This document shows positions 7,737 to 15,672 of a stretch of 28,216 bases of DNA, in pieces. The stretch's first letter is position 1. Each line of letters starts with the position of its first letter. Below the pieces are notes generated by a model, which worked only from the letters and a program-made list of their open reading frames with translations, made no database searches and had not been told where the DNA came from. Origin of the DNA: an uncultured Robinsoniella sp. (lineage in GTDB: Bacteria; Bacillota; Clostridia; Lachnospirales; Lachnospiraceae); NCBI GenBank assembly GCA_900540475.1, contig UQGG01000073.1, positions 1 to 28,216 of the forward strand, given 5' to 3'. The translations under genes and the position numbers were made by a program.

Positions 7737-8071
7737 TGTGTTCCCCGTACTACTTCGATCCCGCTTTCCTCTATCATCTCCAGTATCCGGGAGATAACAG
7801 GACATTCTTTCCCCTCCCGGTCTTTTGTGCAAATCCCTGCATGTACCACCTCAATTTCTTCCTGCACAAGGCGCTGCAGTTTTTCCTGCATCCCTTTATC
7901 AGTGGACGGGTCGCTCTCACAGCCGTTGCACCGCATAAAGGCAGCGACTTCTGCATCCTCTTCTGCGTAACGGGAAAATGATTTGCTTTTTAAATGAAAA
8001 GCTTTCATACAGGCTGCCCCTGTACAAATTTCGTTTGCCTTCAGGCAATTTAACATCCCTATTTTTTTCAT
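7733..8071 (-). CDS. CGGC-domain protein, small Cys-rich predicted metal-binding protein
   Basis: A 112-residue protein with cysteines at 9, 16, 21, 48, 51, 81 and 90 and a histidine at 77. The layout MKKIGMLNC...CTGAAC...MRCNGC...HAGIC...CP and the ending IEVVRGTH match the CGGC domain family, which is thought to bind metal but has no established reaction. In the usual CGGC motif the second residue is Gly; here the motif reads CNGC. The gene overlaps the ATPase gene by the ATGA arrangement (8068-8071), so it is translated as part of the B12-controlled operon. A role in handling the cobalt or corrinoid brought in by the transporter is inferred only from context. There is no signal peptide, so it should be cytoplasmic. 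Confidence 0.8.
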   Translation of the reverse strand: MKKIGMLNCLKANEICTGAACMKAFHLKSKSFSRYAEEDAEVAAFMRCNGCESDPSTDKGMQEKLQRLVQEEIEVVHAGICTKDREGKECPVISRILEMIEESGIEVVRGTH

Positions 8072-8844
8072 ATGTGTTTTTTATACCCCGGGCTATACAA
8101 AATGTGCAAAAGCCCATCTTTGTCTTTTAACAGTTCCACATCTACCTCGTAGACTTCTTTTATAAATTCTTTGGTGAGCACTTCATCCGGTGTACCAAAA
8201 GCTGTAATTTTTCCATTTTTCACAACAAATATTTTATCGCAATACATGGCTGCAATATTTAAATCATGTATTGCAGATACGACAGTCAGATTTAATGATC
8301 GGACGATATCCATCAGCTGGAGCTGGTATTTAATATCCAGATGGTTGGTGGGTTCATCCAGTACCAGGCAGCTGGTTTTCTGCGCCAATGCCCGTGCCAG
8401 AATGACCCTCTGCTGTTCCCCGCCGGAAAGAGTGGAAAAACTTCTGTCCCAGAATTCTTTCATACCAACTTTTTCAAGGGACTCAGCCACAATGCTGAAG
8501 TCCTTAGCATTGTCTCTTTCCATTGCCCTCTTGTGGGGTGATCGTCCCATCAGTACCACATCCTGGACGGAAAAGTCAAAGTTATAATAATTGTGCTGTG
8601 CCACTACAGCCATTTCCCTTGCAGATTCTTTGACCGAGTAGGTTTGAATCGCCTTTCCATTTAACTTCACTTCACCTGTATTGGGATGCAGCACCCGGTA
8701 AATGCATTTTAGCAGTGTACTTTTCCCGCTGCCATTTGGACCCAGGATGCCCACAAATTCTTTCTCTTTTATCTCTACACTCATCCCTTTTATGATCTGG
8801 GTACCTTCCAGAAATACTTCAAGATCTTTTGTACTTATTTCCAT
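8068..8844 (-). CDS. btuD: Cobalamin-type ABC transporter ATP-binding protein
   Basis: A 258-residue cytoplasmic ATPase of the FecE/FhuC/BtuD group. Walker A is GPNGSGKST (residues 35-43), the ABC signature LSGGEQQRV begins at residue 139, and Walker B is LVLDEPTNHLD with Asp163-Glu164. The switch histidine lies in SAIHDLN. It energises the permease encoded just upstream, whose stop codon overlaps this start by one base (TGATG), with GGAGG before the ATG. The family alone would also allow heme or siderophore uptake; the cobalamin riboswitch at the head of the operon is why corrinoid uptake is preferred. Confidence 0.9.
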   Translation of the reverse strand: MEISTKDLEVFLEGTQIIKGMSVEIKEKEFVGILGPNGSGKSTLLKCIYRVLHPNTGEVKLNGKAIQTYSVKESAREMAVVAQHNYYNFDFSVQDVVLMGRSPHKRAMERDNAKDFSIVAESLEKVGMKEFWDRSFSTLSGGEQQRVILARALAQKTSCLVLDEPTNHLDIKYQLQLMDIVRSLNLTVVSAIHDLNIAAMYCDKIFVVKNGKITAFGTPDEVLTKEFIKEVYEVDVELLKDKDGLLHILYSPGYKKHI

Positions 8845-9893
8845 CAGTTATTTCCTCCAAACCCATATTTTTTACGTATCATCAGGAAGATGAAACAAGG
8901 CGCACCGATCATGGATGTCAGAATGCCGATTGGAAGTTCGGATCCGTGTATGACCACCCGGCATAATACATCTGCCCAGATTAGAAAAACCGCTCCCAGC
9001 AGCGCACTTAAGGGAATCAGTTTCTTATGGTCGGTTCCAACAACCATACGTACGATATGAGGAATAATCAGGCCTACAAATCCAATCATACCGGAACTGT
9101 ACACCACAAATCCGATCATGGCTGAAGAAACCAGCAGGTATAACTGTCTCCATTTGTGCAGATCCGTACCCAGAGTAACCGCTGCATCGTCTCCTAAAAG
9201 CATCAGGTTTAAAGTGCGGTGCTGTGTCCAGAAGAACAGGGTTCCCCCTATAATAACGGGTGCAATGAACAGCAGATTCTCCCACTTTGCCCCTGCCAGG
9301 CTCCCCATCATCCAATAGGTAACGGTCTGGATTTTATCTTTGTCATTCACCAGATAAACGATGAAATTGGAAAATGCAGAACAGACAGCACTTAATGCCA
9401 TTCCCGCCAAAAGCAGTTTTACGGAATTTGCCCGTCCTCCTATATTCGCGATCATCACCACTGCCACCGAGATACCAAAAGCTCCTAAAAATGCCGTAAT
9501 CCCTACTGAATTGGCACCGAAAGCAACACCTACCCCAAGCATAATCGATAAAGTTGCACCAAAGGATGCACCGGATGAAATTCCCAGCACATAGGGATCC
9601 GCCAGCGGATTCTTCACAATCGCCTGCATAATTACACCGCAGACGGAAAGCCCCATTCCCACCAGAAGTGCCAGCACCAGGCGGGGCATGCGGATAAACC
9701 ATACCACGTCGTGAATTTTGCCGGAACTCAGACTGGCTGCATCACCTATCCCAAATAGCTTAAACATGACAATCTGATAAACCTCCCGGACGGTAATGCC
9801 GGTAGAGCCTATCGTCACCGCCGTCAGAATAGTAGCTGCCAATGCTGCCAGCAGCAAAATACATAGTGTGGCATAAGATGCCTTATTTTTCAT
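8844..9893 (-). CDS. btuC: Cobalamin-type ABC transporter permease, FecCD/BtuC family
   Basis: A 349-residue membrane protein with about ten hydrophobic helices, the normal size for FecCD-type permeases. Landmarks include RMPRLVLALLVGMGLSVCG near residues 73-91, NPLADPYVLGISSGASFGA, and GMIGFVGLIIPHIVRM toward the C-terminus. It forms the transmembrane channel for the binding protein encoded upstream and the ATPase encoded downstream. The ATG at 9893 starts MKNKASYATLC. A hairpin lies in the 69-base gap before it. Assignment to corrinoids rather than iron chelates rests on the riboswitch. Confidence 0.92.
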   Translation of the reverse strand: MKNKASYATLCILLLAALAATILTAVTIGSTGITVREVYQIVMFKLFGIGDAASLSSGKIHDVVWFIRMPRLVLALLVGMGLSVCGVIMQAIVKNPLADPYVLGISSGASFGATLSIMLGVGVAFGANSVGITAFLGAFGISVAVVMIANIGGRANSVKLLLAGMALSAVCSAFSNFIVYLVNDKDKIQTVTYWMMGSLAGAKWENLLFIAPVIIGGTLFFWTQHRTLNLMLLGDDAAVTLGTDLHKWRQLYLLVSSAMIGFVVYSSGMIGFVGLIIPHIVRMVVGTDHKKLIPLSALLGAVFLIWADVLCRVVIHGSELPIGILTSMIGAPCFIFLMIRKKYGFGGNN

Positions 9894-9906
9894 GACTACC
9901 CCCTTG

Positions 9907-9929
9907 CGTACCGCAGCCGCTGCGATACG
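9907..9929 (-). other. Intergenic hairpin between btuF and btuC
   Basis: On the minus strand CGTATCGCAG-CGG-CTGCGGTACG forms a 10-base-pair stem with one G-U pair and a three-base loop. It is placed between the stop of the binding-protein gene and the start of the permease gene, without a T run. Protection of the upstream mRNA from decay is the likeliest role. Confidence 0.6.
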
Positions 9930-9962
9930 GTTCTATTAAGGTGATTGCGGTTACTACCACTG

Positions 9963-11138
9963 TTACTCCTGATATAATTCCGGATACAGTGCCTTTCCAA
10001 TCGCATTTAAGCCGTCGATGGTACGAATACCGCTTGTATAAACATCGCTGAGATTCAGTGGAAATACCTGGCTGTCTTTTACTGCTTTCAGACTGCTGTA
10101 AGCCGGATTATCCGTGATACTCTTTACCGCATCTGAACCTGCACCTTCCCCATATCCATCCATGTGGATCGTGAAAATAACATCCGGATCTAAATTAACA
10201 ATATCCTCGGCGCTGATATCCTTTGCAGTATCCACCAATTCTCCGCCCATTTTGGTTACCATATCCCCCGCCAGAGATGTTTTGTCGTAAATACTGATGG
10301 TGTCCCCGAGGAACTCTATAATCAGGACTTTTTTCTTCTCATGGCCCTGTGTCGCTGTGGTTACCTTATCTACAGACGCTTTCATTTCATCCACAAGTGC
10401 CTGGGCTTTGTCTTCTACATTAAAAATCTTTCCTACGGTCATAATATCCTGATATTCATTGTCAACCGTTCTGTTTTCACTGATGTCATTGGAATTCAGC
10501 GCCATGTAGGTATTAACGCCATTTTCCTGCCAGTAATCCACATCCCCCAGGGACTTGTCTGAAAAGGTGGATTTCCATGCCAGAATAAAGTCCGGTTCCA
10601 GCATAATGGCTGCTTCCTTGCTCATCGCTGCATTGGAATCCGTGAAATCATTAAATTCCTTATCTTTAATTTTGGCATAAGCCTCACGCAGAGACGGCGA
10701 AATATCATCTTCGCTCACCCCAATGATGGATATAATGTTGTCTTCCAATCCAAGTGCTAGCATAGTTTCAACGGAATTCTGCCATGCCGTGATTACTTTT
10801 TTCGGAGCTTCCGTAAAGGTCTCTTCCACCGGTTCCTTATTAAAATTGAAAGTACTGATTGTCACCGGATAATGGTCTGTCTCTGATTTTGATGCTGACT
10901 GCGCTGCTGTTTCAGATTCACCGGATACATCTGTAGAATTTTCTGAAGACTCTCCCGCTTTATTATCGGTCTGTGCCGCAGTCTCTGTCTCCGTCTTTGC
11001 CTCTGTTTTCGCCTCTGTAACAGCTTCTGTTTTTGCCTCTGTCTGCGCCTGCGTTTCTGCCGTACTATTTCCTGATCCACAGGCTGTCAATACTCCCATT
11101 AAGCCTGCCAGTGCGATAACTGCTAATTTCTTTTTCAT
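9963..11138 (-). CDS. btuF: Cobalamin-type ABC transporter substrate-binding lipoprotein
   Basis: A 391-residue lipoprotein. The signal peptide ends in LTAC (about residues 17-20). It is followed by a linker (~22-92) built of TEA/TEAKTEA repeats and Ser/Glu-rich sequence. A periplasmic-binding fold of the FecB/BtuF type follows, with KKVITAWQNSVETMLALGL, AAIMLEPDFILAW and VNLDPDVIFTIHMDG as family-like stretches. The product captures the corrinoid outside the membrane and passes it to the permease encoded downstream. The start ATG at 11138 follows a GGAG-type site. It is the first gene after a cobalamin riboswitch and terminator, which supports corrinoid as ligand over heme or siderophore. 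Confidence 0.9.
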   Translation of the reverse strand: MKKKLAVIALAGLMGVLTACGSGNSTAETQAQTEAKTEAVTEAKTEAKTETETAAQTDNKAGESSENSTDVSGESETAAQSASKSETDHYPVTISTFNFNKEPVEETFTEAPKKVITAWQNSVETMLALGLEDNIISIIGVSEDDISPSLREAYAKIKDKEFNDFTDSNAAMSKEAAIMLEPDFILAWKSTFSDKSLGDVDYWQENGVNTYMALNSNDISENRTVDNEYQDIMTVGKIFNVEDKAQALVDEMKASVDKVTTATQGHEKKKVLIIEFLGDTISIYDKTSLAGDMVTKMGGELVDTAKDISAEDIVNLDPDVIFTIHMDGYGEGAGSDAVKSITDNPAYSSLKAVKDSQVFPLNLSDVYTSGIRTIDGLNAIGKALYPELYQE

Positions 11139-11216
11139 CTGAATTTCTCCTTTGTTTTATATTTATACCACCGCATATCCCATATTTTAATAAGAAAATA
11201 CATATCTGTTTTAATC

Positions 11217-11248
11217 AAAAAAAATGCCCGCGTAATCGCAGACATTTT
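11217..11248 (-). terminator. Intrinsic terminator in the riboswitch leader
   Basis: On the minus strand AAAATGTCTGCG-ATTA-CGCGGGCATTTT, helped by two G-U pairs, is followed by an unbroken run of T. It lies about 80 bases before btuF and more than 200 bases after the aptamer. It is the obvious off-switch when cobalamin is bound. Confidence 0.85.
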
Positions 11249-11305
11249 GTTAAAAGCCATATAAGATATTCCGAAATCCGGGCAAACTTTATCCGACCCT
11301 GACCG

Positions 11306-11398
11306 GAGTGTCTCTGAAAAATAATTGCACCATTCATCCCTCTTAACCGGATAGATCAGTCAGAGTTCTGTAGATACAAGCATTTTTCAGACACACTC
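11306..11398 (-). repeat. Inverted repeat inside the riboswitch leader
   Basis: Two 22-base arms, 11306-11327 and 11377-11398, are inverted copies with three differences around a 49-base centre. The shared core is TCTGAAAAAT. It lies between the cobalamin aptamer and the terminator. It may be part of the expression platform or a small inserted repeat. Confidence 0.65.
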
Positions 11399-11465
11399 GA
11401 AGAATATCGATGGACTTATTTCTCTGTATATGGAATGGATACTTTCTGCGGAAGATACCAACCCT

Positions 11466-11627
11466 ATATTAAGCAGGTTTCCTGACTTATGGTTATAACG
11501 CAAAGACATGCCTTCTCACAAAAATGCAATGGCTCTCTATGGCTTTGCTCACCAATCACAGTGACCGGATCGTTTAGGATTCTACACCTAATTCCCTTTT
11601 ACCCCACATGCAGCGGGCACTTAATAT
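11466..11627 (-). promoter_or_regulatory. Cobalamin riboswitch
   Basis: Read on the minus strand, the conserved blocks occur in order: GGGAATTAGGTG, AATCCTAAACGATCCGG, TCACTGTGA, AGCCATTGC, GAGAAGGCATG and AAGTCAGGAAACCTGC (the B12-box region). The closing stem is CTTAATAT/ATATTAAG at 11466-11473 and 11620-11627. By family knowledge, adenosylcobalamin or a related corrinoid binding reduces expression of the downstream genes. Here that means btuF, btuC, btuD and the CGGC gene, which fits a corrinoid uptake operon. Confidence 0.95.
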
Positions 11628-11640
11628 TTTATGCTTGTAC

Positions 11641-11670
11641 ATTCTACACCCTGTTTTGATATAAAGTCAA
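11641..11670 (-). promoter_or_regulatory. Promoter of the riboswitch-btu operon
   Basis: On the minus strand TTGACT (11670-11665), an 18-base spacer and TAGAAT (11646-11641) place the transcript start a few bases before the closing stem of the aptamer. Both boxes are close to consensus. The rest of the 11139-11703 gap is leader RNA described in the neighbouring entries. Confidence 0.8.
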
Positions 11671-11703
11671 CCGTTAAATTGCAGTATTGATAACTTTTGT
11701 TCT

Positions 11704-12732
11704 TTAGTACATTCCAACATACCCCACAGTTTCTTCATACAGCGCCCGCAGGCTTTCTAATTTCCAGTCTTCCGTCGACCCGTTCCCCATGGTAACCATT
11801 AAGCGTCCATCTTCCCGCCAATAAGCATCCAGAAGATACCTGACTTCCGCTCTCACCTCTTCCGGCGTTCCAAATGGTATCGTCTGCTGCACATCGAATC
11901 CCGCAAGAATACAAATCTTGTCTCCGTATAAGGCGGCAATCCTTTTTTCGTCCATGGTATATTTTTGTATGGGATGAATGACATCCAGCCCAATTTCAAT
12001 AAACTCCGGAAGAAACAACTCAACGTTTCCGCAGGTATGAAGCCAGAAATGGGTACCTAGTTCATGTGCCTTTTCGAATATCTGCTGATAATAGGGTTTG
12101 AAGAATTCCCGGAAGATATCCAGTGAAAAAAACGGGGAGTTTTGTGTTCCCAGATCATCTGAGACAAAGAATCCGTCGATTTTCATTTCCGTGCAGGCTC
12201 TCTCCATAATCCGTATATAGAAGTCCGTTAGTTTTTGATAGAGGCGGTGGATTTCATCGGGGTATAAATAAAAATCCATCAACGCATTTTCCATGCCCCG
12301 CAGCGACCAGTGGCGTTCAAATAATCCGTACCACCATCTTGCCAGGGTATATCGTTCTCCGGAGGGCTTCTTTTCCGGGATCAGCCCCGGATACTCAGGA
12401 TCCGGAAATGTCTCAAAGAATTTTTCTGCTTCCTCACTCTCCCAGTCTTCAATTAAAATCCTGGCATCCCATCCTTTTTCCTCCATATCTTCCATATCTG
12501 TGCCTGCCCAGCGGTAATCCGGATCATCTGCCGGAGCATGAATCAGATCTGGGATGTTCAAAAACACATCCTCGATATCTCTGGGATAACCGGAGAGCCA
12601 TGCTTCTCTTTCCTTTGTATTCCAGTCAAACACATTCTCTCCGATCCACAAATCATAGAGAATCGGCGGTCTGGATGCTGCTTCTCTGCCATCAATTACG
12701 TCTTTTACTTGCTGCTTGCTTAAACAGTTCAT
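11704..12732 (-). CDS. Uroporphyrinogen decarboxylase (URO-D) superfamily protein, MtaA-like
   Basis: A 342-residue soluble protein of the URO-D fold. LARWWYGLFERHWSLRGMENALMDF, DGFFVSDDLGTQNSPFFS and FWLHTCGNVELFLPEFIEIGLDVIHPIQ are family stretches. HTC at residues 232-234 matches the His-x-Cys zinc site of methylcobamide:CoM-type methyltransferases such as MtaA. However, no cysteine is seen in the C-terminal segment where their third ligand lies, so thiol methyl transfer is not assured. Heme synthesis is unlikely, because this branch typically sits among catabolic genes. The ATG at 12732 follows AAGGAG. It lies 35 bases after another URO-D-type gene and just upstream of the B12 uptake operon. 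Substrate unknown. Confidence 0.85.
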   Translation of the reverse strand: MNCLSKQQVKDVIDGREAASRPPILYDLWIGENVFDWNTKEREAWLSGYPRDIEDVFLNIPDLIHAPADDPDYRWAGTDMEDMEEKGWDARILIEDWESEEAEKFFETFPDPEYPGLIPEKKPSGERYTLARWWYGLFERHWSLRGMENALMDFYLYPDEIHRLYQKLTDFYIRIMERACTEMKIDGFFVSDDLGTQNSPFFSLDIFREFFKPYYQQIFEKAHELGTHFWLHTCGNVELFLPEFIEIGLDVIHPIQKYTMDEKRIAALYGDKICILAGFDVQQTIPFGTPEEVRAEVRYLLDAYWREDGRLMVTMGNGSTEDWKLESLRALYEETVGYVGMY

Positions 12733-12767
12733 CTGCCTTACACTCCTTTTCTTTCATGTGGAAATCT

Positions 12768-13844
12768 CTATTCTCTGGAATATTTCTCCGCAATTTTCAC
12801 CACTGCATCGGCTGTTTCCCGGCTGTCAGCCGTAACATTGATAAAAAGCCCTTTGGAGGATAGCTGCCCCACCACCGCTTCTACTTCATTTGGTTTCAGC
12901 GTCAGCAAAAGGCACTTCCCGCTGTCTTGTATTCTCTTCATTTCATCGATAAACTGAATCGGTGAAGGCTGCCCCACCACGCTCGTCCACTGGATCATCT
13001 GAATCTTATCAATGGATAAGAGCGTATCCAAATGGCGGATTTGTTCGATTCCGTCAAAGTGATATAGGGGATACTCAAGGAAGCTGCTCTGCCTCTCTAA
13101 CTCCGGTTTTTCAAATTGATCAAACAGTTCTTTGGAAATCATAACTGACAGATCACACTGCATCTGGCTGTGAAATCCAGGTGCCCAGGTATTCAGCCAT
13201 CCAATGCAGCTTCCCCCGTGATTGGCAGCCTTCGTGATCTCATATGCCTCTGAGACACCGGCTTCCCAAAGTTTCTGGATACGCCTTTCGCATTCCATAA
13301 TCACCTCCGGCTCTTCCGATACAAAATCCATCATCAGATCCTGTGACCCCCTTAAATGGGCAAGTGCATCCAGATTCCCCGCCAGGTCGGGCATAGAAAC
13401 CAAATATCTGCCCCTGCTTTCTTCTGTAAAATACTTAGCCAATTCTATGGTTTTCGTATAGAAAAAGCTTTCCCTGCACAGCGTAATTTTCTCAGGTTCC
13501 AGTTCTTCTTCCATAATCGGCTCAAACCAGATAGTCGAGGGTTCATAACCCCATCTTACCCCTTTTGTAAATGCTGCATGACCCGATGGTCCCAGATTCA
13601 GCCAGACCAGCGGAAATGCATCGCCGGCATAATATGTATGTTCCATACATGCCAGATTCCTGTTCAAAACCATTTCGCCGTCCGTCCAGTATTTTTCCCG
13701 GTCTTCCTGTTTTTCAGGAAATGCACAGATTTCACCTGTTTTTTCCTGATCCTGGTAAATAACGCTGATGCAGCACCTGTCCAGGACTTCCCGGTTCCAC
13801 AGTGCGGTAAATCGTTCTGTTATCTTGTCAAAATTTACATTCAT
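12768..13844 (-). CDS. URO-D superfamily protein of the type often annotated 'trimethylamine corrinoid protein 2'
   Basis: A 358-residue soluble protein. SMPDLAGNLDALAHLRGSQD, MQCDLSVMISKELFDQFEKPEL, YHFDGIEQIRHLDTLLSI and IQMIQWTSVVGQP are typical of a URO-D-like branch found beside sugar-catabolism genes. Despite the common database name, it has no corrinoid-binding DxHxxG motif, so calling it a corrinoid protein would be wrong on sequence grounds. I also see no HxC zinc motif. The start MNVNFDKITERF at 13844 has a GGAGG about 15 bases upstream, which is distant. It ends in TAG and is followed closely by the second URO-D gene, suggesting that the two act together. Function not established. 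Confidence 0.75.
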   Translation of the reverse strand: MNVNFDKITERFTALWNREVLDRCCISVIYQDQEKTGEICAFPEKQEDREKYWTDGEMVLNRNLACMEHTYYAGDAFPLVWLNLGPSGHAAFTKGVRWGYEPSTIWFEPIMEEELEPEKITLCRESFFYTKTIELAKYFTEESRGRYLVSMPDLAGNLDALAHLRGSQDLMMDFVSEEPEVIMECERRIQKLWEAGVSEAYEITKAANHGGSCIGWLNTWAPGFHSQMQCDLSVMISKELFDQFEKPELERQSSFLEYPLYHFDGIEQIRHLDTLLSIDKIQMIQWTSVVGQPSPIQFIDEMKRIQDSGKCLLLTLKPNEVEAVVGQLSSKGLFINVTADSRETADAVVKIAEKYSRE

Positions 13845-13941
13845 ATCTGTAACTTTCTGCCTCCTTTTCGCCAGAGCGTTTTTTTAATTACTATCTGACA
13901 GCCGTGTATCATACTTTGCGGAATAGGTGTGCACTTCTATA

Positions 13942-15672
13942 CTACAGCGCATTTTCAAAAGGTATATGCAGTATTACGGCAGTGCCTTTGCCAAGCTCGC
14001 TTTTGATCTCCATCCCATAAGCTTCCCCGTAAATATATGCGATCCTGTTTTTCACATTTCCGGCTCCGATCTTGCGCATATCCCCTGCTGACAAATCCTG
14101 GTCCCTCATTATCCGGTCTATTTTTTCCCTGCTCATACCAACCCCGTTGTCCTGAACTTTTACATACAGATCCTGGTTCTTTTGCTCTGCCGTCACCAGA
14201 ATCAGGCCTTTCCCTTCTTTTGCCAGCAAACCATGGAAGATTGCGTTTTCCACAATTGGCTGCAGAAAAATATTAGGCATTCTGCAGTCCTGCAGATTCT
14301 CCGGCACCTGGCATCGTAATTCAATTTTGTCCTCATACCGGTATTTCTGCAGCAGTAGATAGTTGTGGAGGTTCTTCAGTTCCTGGCGGAAAGTTGTAAA
14401 ATAGGTGTCCCTGCTCATAGCCAGTGAGTCCTGCAACAGAGCGACAAAAGCATTTGAAAACTTTTCAATTCTCTCATTTCCGTCGTCTTCCGCCATATAA
14501 GAAATGGTATTGAGGGTATTATAAATAAAATGAGGATTAATCTGCAGAACCAGTTGATCTATCTCCATATCTTTCTTCACTTTTTCCTGCTCTACCGATT
14601 TTTTAATATAGGTCTGCAGGTTTTCCGTCATGGTATTAAAGGTGTTCCCCAGTTCTTCAAATTCATCTCCGGAATGAATATCTACTTTTATGCTGAGATT
14701 TCCGCATCCCGCCTGATTACTGGCTGCCATTAGCTTTTGAACCGGTTTCATTATCCACAAAATCACTTCCAGCAGAATTAATAAAAGGATTATGCAGCTG
14801 ACTATCATGATTACCGTAATAAATTGGGTGGATGAAGCAATTTTATTTTCCAATCTCACCCGGGAAATTTCTACGGCTCCCAGCCATTTGTTCTCCATGT
14901 TTCTGTTAACCAGGAGAATGTTTCCATTAGCACACTGCCTGACGCCTCCACTGCTGTCTGCTTCTAATGCCTCTTTTGCGGGAATGGACAACTGATCTCT
15001 CTCATCCAGCCGATACCCTGCCTCATTAAACAGTTCAAAACCCAGAATGCAGGAATCCCCGATGTGAAAATCGCCAAAAAATTCTTCCGGATTCATCTCG
15101 ATAACAATATCAATGAATTCCTCATCCAGATTACTGATACAGCGTGTACTCAAAACATACGTCAGTGCTTCCACCCGGTTTTTCAAATAGGCAATAGAGA
15201 TTTCATGAAGTTCCACATATCCCTGCTGCCTCTCTTCAGACTTGAATTTTTGATACCAGTCTGCCTGATGATAATTGTTTATTTCCTGAGCACGATTGGA
15301 ATAGTAGGACCCATCCGGGAAAACCAGTGTGATCTGATAACAGTCGGTCCTTAAAAGCAGGTATTGCTTCAATAATTCTTCGATTTCCTTTCTCTGCTTA
15401 TTCTGCTGGAAGATATCCGGCTTTCCCCCTCCCAAGCAAAGCTTTTGGAACCTGTCATCAACCGCAATCATTTTACCCAGATTTTCCGTTGTCCTCTGCA
15501 TATAAGCAATATGCTGGGTATACTGCTCCAGACGCTGTTCTTCCGATTTAATTATATTTTCCTGCAGAATCTGGAAAAGCCGTCTGCTGCAAAAAAGATT
15601 TACACAGACAAAGCTCAGTATCACAACCGGCAGAACCAGGCATACGATTTTAAACCTTATGCTTTTTTTCAT
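13942..15672 (-). CDS. YesM-type sensor histidine kinase
   Basis: A 576-residue membrane kinase. A membrane helix at about residues 8-28 and another near 282-305 enclose an extracytoplasmic sensor region of about 250 residues. A HAMP segment follows, then the His_kinase region with QINPHFIYNTLNTISY (phosphoacceptor His381). The ATPase domain has the N-box IVENAIFHG, DNGVGM, and GAGNVKNRIAYIYG. This is the kinase class that pairs with AraC-type response regulators to sense sugars or oligosaccharides. The start overlaps the stop of the regulator gene by ATGA, so the two are translationally coupled. Its ligand is probably the oligosaccharide handled by the surrounding transporters and GH52 enzyme, by context only. 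Confidence 0.93.
   Translation of the reverse strand: MKKSIRFKIVCLVLPVVILSFVCVNLFCSRRLFQILQENIIKSEEQRLEQYTQHIAYMQRTTENLGKMIAVDDRFQKLCLGGGKPDIFQQNKQRKEIEELLKQYLLLRTDCYQITLVFPDGSYYSNRAQEINNYHQADWYQKFKSEERQQGYVELHEISIAYLKNRVEALTYVLSTRCISNLDEEFIDIVIEMNPEEFFGDFHIGDSCILGFELFNEAGYRLDERDQLSIPAKEALEADSSGGVRQCANGNILLVNRNMENKWLGAVEISRVRLENKIASSTQFITVIMIVSCIILLLILLEVILWIMKPVQKLMAASNQAGCGNLSIKVDIHSGDEFEELGNTFNTMTENLQTYIKKSVEQEKVKKDMEIDQLVLQINPHFIYNTLNTISYMAEDDGNERIEKFSNAFVALLQDSLAMSRDTYFTTFRQELKNLHNYLLLQKYRYEDKIELRCQVPENLQDCRMPNIFLQPIVENAIFHGLLAKEGKGLILVTAEQKNQDLYVKVQDNGVGMSREKIDRIMRDQDLSAGDMRKIGAGNVKNRIAYIYGEAYGMEIKSELGKGTAVILHIPFENAL

Noticed and set aside
7572..7832. An 86-codon minus-strand open frame through the 165-bp palindrome
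   Set aside because: It lies across inverted-repeat DNA and overlaps the CGGC gene in another frame; no coding character is visible.
9343..9702. A 119-codon open frame inside the btuC gene
   Set aside because: A shifted-frame shadow on the same strand as a well-supported permease gene, rich in Cys, Arg and Gly without domain features.
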